DNA of 7,475 nt, taken from positions 1 to 7,475 of the forward strand of contig CALMZW010000414.1 in assembly GCA_937870605.1 (NCBI GenBank), written 5' to 3'. The position numbers were made by a program, and so were the translations under genes. Position 1 is the stretch's first letter, and the number at the start of each line of letters is the position of its first letter. Under the pieces are notes generated by a model that searched no databases, was not told where the DNA came from, and saw nothing but the letters and a program-made list of their open reading frames with translations. The DNA comes from an uncultured Synergistaceae bacterium (GTDB taxonomy: Bacteria > Synergistota > Synergistia > Synergistales > Aminobacteriaceae). Positions 6,236-7,475 of this stretch are shown here, one piece after another.

Positions 6236-6241
6236 ATTATA
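6236..6241 (-). promoter_or_regulatory. Consensus -10 box of the regulator gene, immediately before its ATG
   Basis: A perfect TATAAT on the minus strand ends 8 bp before the A of ATG 6227, placing the expected transcription start at or within one or two bases of the start codon. The -35 position at 17 bp spacing reads CTGTAT (6264..6259), a poor match. One copy of a 10-bp direct repeat (6249-6258) lies in the -35/-10 spacer, where a bound protein could repress. Confidence 0.6.
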
Positions 6242-6248
6242 GCGGCGG

Positions 6249-6394
6249 CCGCGAAGGGATACAGCGACAGTTTTGCGTCGTTTCGACCGGTACAGTTCGA
6301 TTCCGCCCCCCCTCTGCACCCGTCGCCCGAATGCGCGGCTACTCCTGTTTTCGCCTCTCCGTCGCCGGTATCATTCGTCTGCCGCCGCGAAGGG
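6249..6394. repeat. 10-bp direct repeat CCGCGAAGGG in the divergent control region
   Basis: Copies at 6249-6258 and 6385-6394 are identical and in the same orientation, 136 bp apart. The first falls between the -35 and -10 positions of the regulator promoter; the second lies just downstream of the TATCAT box (6369-6374) proposed for the AhpD-like gene. GATACA follows each copy at different distances (6258-6263 and 6404-6409). The placement fits an operator for the MocR regulator, but two 10-mers in GC-rich DNA could also arise by chance. Confidence 0.4.
6369..6374 (+). promoter_or_regulatory. Possible -10 box of the AhpD-like/cupin operon
   Basis: TATCAT lies 52 bp upstream of the ATG. The -35 position at 17 bp (TGTTTT, 6346-6351) matches poorly, which would fit activator dependence, as seen for many MocR-controlled promoters. 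Transcription would start near 6381, exactly where the 6381-6398 hairpin begins. Confidence 0.35.
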
Positions 6395-6398
6395 CGGC
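6381..6398 (+). repeat. Hairpin in the 5' leader of the AhpD-like/cupin operon
   Basis: GCCGCC (6381-6386) pairs perfectly with GGCGGC (6393-6398) around a GCGAAG loop. It ends 12 bp before the ribosome site GGGAGG (6411-6416) and overlaps the second CCGCGAAGGG copy. If transcription starts near 6381 the message begins with this stem, which could protect the 5' end or be a protein site on DNA. Confidence 0.55.
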
Positions 6399-6426
6399 GA
6401 TCCGATACACGGGAGGCGGAAACGAC

Positions 6427-6867
6427 ATGGATCCGAAACAGGCGGGAACGTGCTGCGCGAAGGGGTGTTCGGTCTGCGCTTCGGAAACCGGGCTCGATCC
6501 GGCGGACATCGCACGGATCGACGGCTATATCCGGGACCGGAAGACGATGACGGAGCAGTATTCCAAACGGTCGAAAATCCCGGACGCGTTCGCGGCGCTC
6601 GGGAAGGAGGCCTACGCGGACGGCGCGCTCGACCGCAAGACGAAGGAACTCATGGCGACGTGCGTTTCGATCATCGTCAAGTGCAAGCCGTGCATCGAGC
6701 ACCACGTCGGCGAAGCGCTGCTTCACGGCGCGACGGAAAAGGAGATCATCGAGACGATGGACGTGGCCGTTTCGCTCGGAGGGGGACAGGCGCTCGTGTT
6801 TTCGCGCTTCGCGCTGAAGGCGATGGACTACCACCGGAACGGCCTCGGGACGGAGGAAGGCAAGTGA
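6427..6867 (+). CDS. AhpD/carboxymuconolactone decarboxylase-like protein with N-terminal cysteine cluster
   Basis: A 146-residue, all-helical cytosolic protein of the AhpD-like fold, a family that includes peroxidase-coupled disulfide reductases and carboxymuconolactone decarboxylases. ATG 6427 is preceded by GGGAGG (6411-6416) at 10 bp. The core covers about 50-135. CKPCIEHH gives the redox pair C86 and C89 with H93; E74 lies 12 residues before C86. The E-to-Cys and Cys-to-His spacings equal those of the Mycobacterium tuberculosis AhpD active site (Glu118, Cys130, Cys133, His137). The residue corresponding to its His132 is P88 here. GGGQALVFSRFALKAMD is the usual family tail. This supports thiol/peroxide redox chemistry over decarboxylation, by inference. 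The first 22 residues are unusual, with C9, C10, C14 and C17 (CCAKGCSVC), possibly a metal or Fe-S site or extra redox centre. The stop overlaps the cupin GTG. Confidence 0.94.
   Translation: MDPKQAGTCCAKGCSVCASETGLDPADIARIDGYIRDRKTMTEQYSKRSKIPDAFAALGKEAYADGALDRKTKELMATCVSIIVKCKPCIEHHVGEALLHGATEKEIIETMDVAVSLGGGQALVFSRFALKAMDYHRNGLGTEEGK
6852..6860 (+). promoter_or_regulatory. Ribosome binding site of the cupin gene inside the AhpD-like gene
   Basis: GGAGGAAGG lies within the last codons of the AhpD-like gene, with GGAGG ending 7 bp before GTG 6864. It decides the GTG start and supports coupled translation of the two genes. Confidence 0.85.
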
Positions 6868-7259
6868 CGGAGCCGCGGCCGCTCTCCGGACGGATCGACG
6901 ACCTCCCCTCGCTTCCCGTAAAGGAATACGGCGAGGGGATCGGGAAACGCGTCATCTTCGGCCCCGGCAGGTTCTGGGAGGAGTACACGGTCCGATTCTT
7001 CACGACCGCGCCCGGAAAGAAGACCCCCTTTCACGCACACGACTGGCCCCACTACGTCATCGTCGTCGAGGGGCGCGGACGGGCGCTTATCGCGGGACGG
7101 ACGTACGAGCTTTCGGCGGGGTCGTGGGCGCACGTCCCCGCGAACACGGATCACTTCTTCGAGAATGCGGGCGACGGGGACTTCCGGTTCGTCTGCATCG
7201 TCCCGTCGCGGGGAGATCCGTTCCGGGAAGGGCCTGAGCAGACGGGCGGCGTCTGCTGA
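6864..7259 (+). CDS. Small single-domain cupin protein
   Basis: A 131-residue cytosolic beta-barrel protein. The GTG start at 6864 overlaps the upstream TGA in a GTGA arrangement and has GGAGG 7 bp before it. Cupin motif 1 is at 51-72: PGKKTPFHAHDWPHYVIVVEGRG, giving probable metal ligands H57, H59 and H63; the position usually held by glutamate appears to be H63. Motif 2, HVPANTDHFFENAG at 90-103, supplies the fourth ligand H97. All expected ligands for a bound divalent metal are therefore present. Small cupins range from oxygenases and isomerases to non-enzymatic ligand sensors, so the reaction is unknown. AhpD/CMD domains and cupin domains also occur fused in one protein in other bacteria, which supports a joint function. 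No signal peptide is seen. It is followed by a strong hairpin at 7320-7363. Confidence 0.94.
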   Translation: MTEPRPLSGRIDDLPSLPVKEYGEGIGKRVIFGPGRFWEEYTVRFFTTAPGKKTPFHAHDWPHYVIVVEGRGRALIAGRTYELSAGSWAHVPANTDHFFENAGDGDFRFVCIVPSRGDPFREGPEQTGGVC

Positions 7260-7319
7260 AACGCACGGGGCGACGTGAGGCCGCCCGCGGCGAAGGCCAA
7301 AGCGGCTCTCGCGGCTCCG

Positions 7320-7365
7320 AACGGGGCCGGGGCTTCTCTTCGGGAGGAGCGCCCGGCCCCGTTTC
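7320..7365 (+). terminator. Very stable terminator-like hairpin after the cupin gene
   Basis: AACGGGGCCGGG (7320-7331) pairs perfectly with CCCGGCCCCGTT (7352-7363). Skipping the bulged G at 7351, pairing continues inward for seven more positions (7332-7338 with 7344-7350, one G-T wobble) to a TTCGG loop, or alternatively a C-TTCG-G tetraloop. That is 19 pairs with one bulge. The trailing T run is short (TTTC, 7362-7365), so termination strength is uncertain; it could also block 3' exonucleases. The 60 bp between the cupin stop and this stem show nothing else. Confidence 0.75.
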
Positions 7366-7389
7366 GTCCGCGCCGACCGAGAGCGCCTC

Positions 7390-7460
7390 CGTTCGATGTT
7401 TCCGGAACCGTCCCCGTTATACGGCTCCGCGGAATCGAACGCGCGGAGCGGTTTCTTCTT
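7390..7460 (+). terminator. Second hairpin with a T-rich tail and an alternative pairing partner
   Basis: GCTCCGCG (7424-7431) pairs perfectly with CGCGGAGC (7442-7449) around a 10-nt loop, followed by GGTTTCTTCTT, a broken T tract that could support termination. The loop contains ATCGAACG (7434-7441), the exact reverse complement of CGTTCGAT at 7390-7397. The RNA could therefore form a pseudoknot or switch between two folds. No gene is visible in 7366-7475; a TATAGA (7464-7469) near the window end has no -35 partner. Confidence 0.45.
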
Positions 7461-7475
7461 CCATATAGAATCCAA

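Noticed and set aside
4479..6242. A 587-codon plus-strand frame.
   Set aside because: Antisense to the MocR regulator and second acetyltransferase, both of which have full sets of family motifs; the product is charged and arginine-rich without recognisable domains.
6828..7475. A 215-codon minus-strand frame reaching the right edge.
   Set aside because: Antisense to the cupin gene and through the terminator hairpin; arginine/proline-rich and without family features.

Overview
The window is GC-rich bacterial chromosomal DNA (clearly above 60% GC by eye) with dense, well-kept protein genes, good Shine-Dalgarno sites, several sigma70-like -10 boxes and frequent GTG starts. I see no rRNA, tRNA, transposase, phage or CRISPR sequence. 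The high GC produces very long spurious reading frames antisense to the real genes. I cannot assign a phylum from this alone.

Layout from left to right. (1) Bases 1-661, minus strand: a six-helix potassium channel with a complete TVGYGD filter, cut at its C-terminus by the window edge. (2) 855-2012, plus strand: a class I/II PLP aminotransferase, divergent from the channel, with a good extended -10 promoter and a strong intrinsic terminator at 2039-2070. (3) 2105-4720, minus strand: a GNAT acetyltransferase, an MFS efflux-type transporter and a second GNAT acetyltransferase of the RimJ/RimL type, separated by intergenic gaps of 174 and 243 bp that hold repeats and RNA hairpins. (4) 4773-6227, minus strand: a MocR-type regulator (GntR winged helix fused to an aminotransferase domain), apparently leaderless. 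(5) 6427-7259, plus strand and divergent from the regulator: a two-gene, translationally coupled operon of an AhpD/carboxymuconolactone-decarboxylase-like protein with an extra cysteine cluster, followed by a small single-domain cupin. (6) 7260-7475: no gene seen; a very stable terminator-like hairpin, then a second hairpin whose loop is complementary to an upstream segment.

Working together: the MocR regulator and the AhpD-like/cupin pair share a 199-bp divergent control region with a 10-bp direct repeat, one copy at each promoter, so the regulator probably controls both itself and that operon. The AhpD-like plus cupin pairing suggests small-molecule redox or detoxification chemistry, and the MFS exporter flanked by two acetyltransferases would fit a modify-and-export role, but no substrate can be read from the sequence. 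The most unusual non-coding signals are a motif related to GAATRCGTCTTTT(C)GTA that lies upstream of two separate minus-strand genes and is part of a 29-bp periodic array at one of them, and the structured leader in front of the transporter gene.
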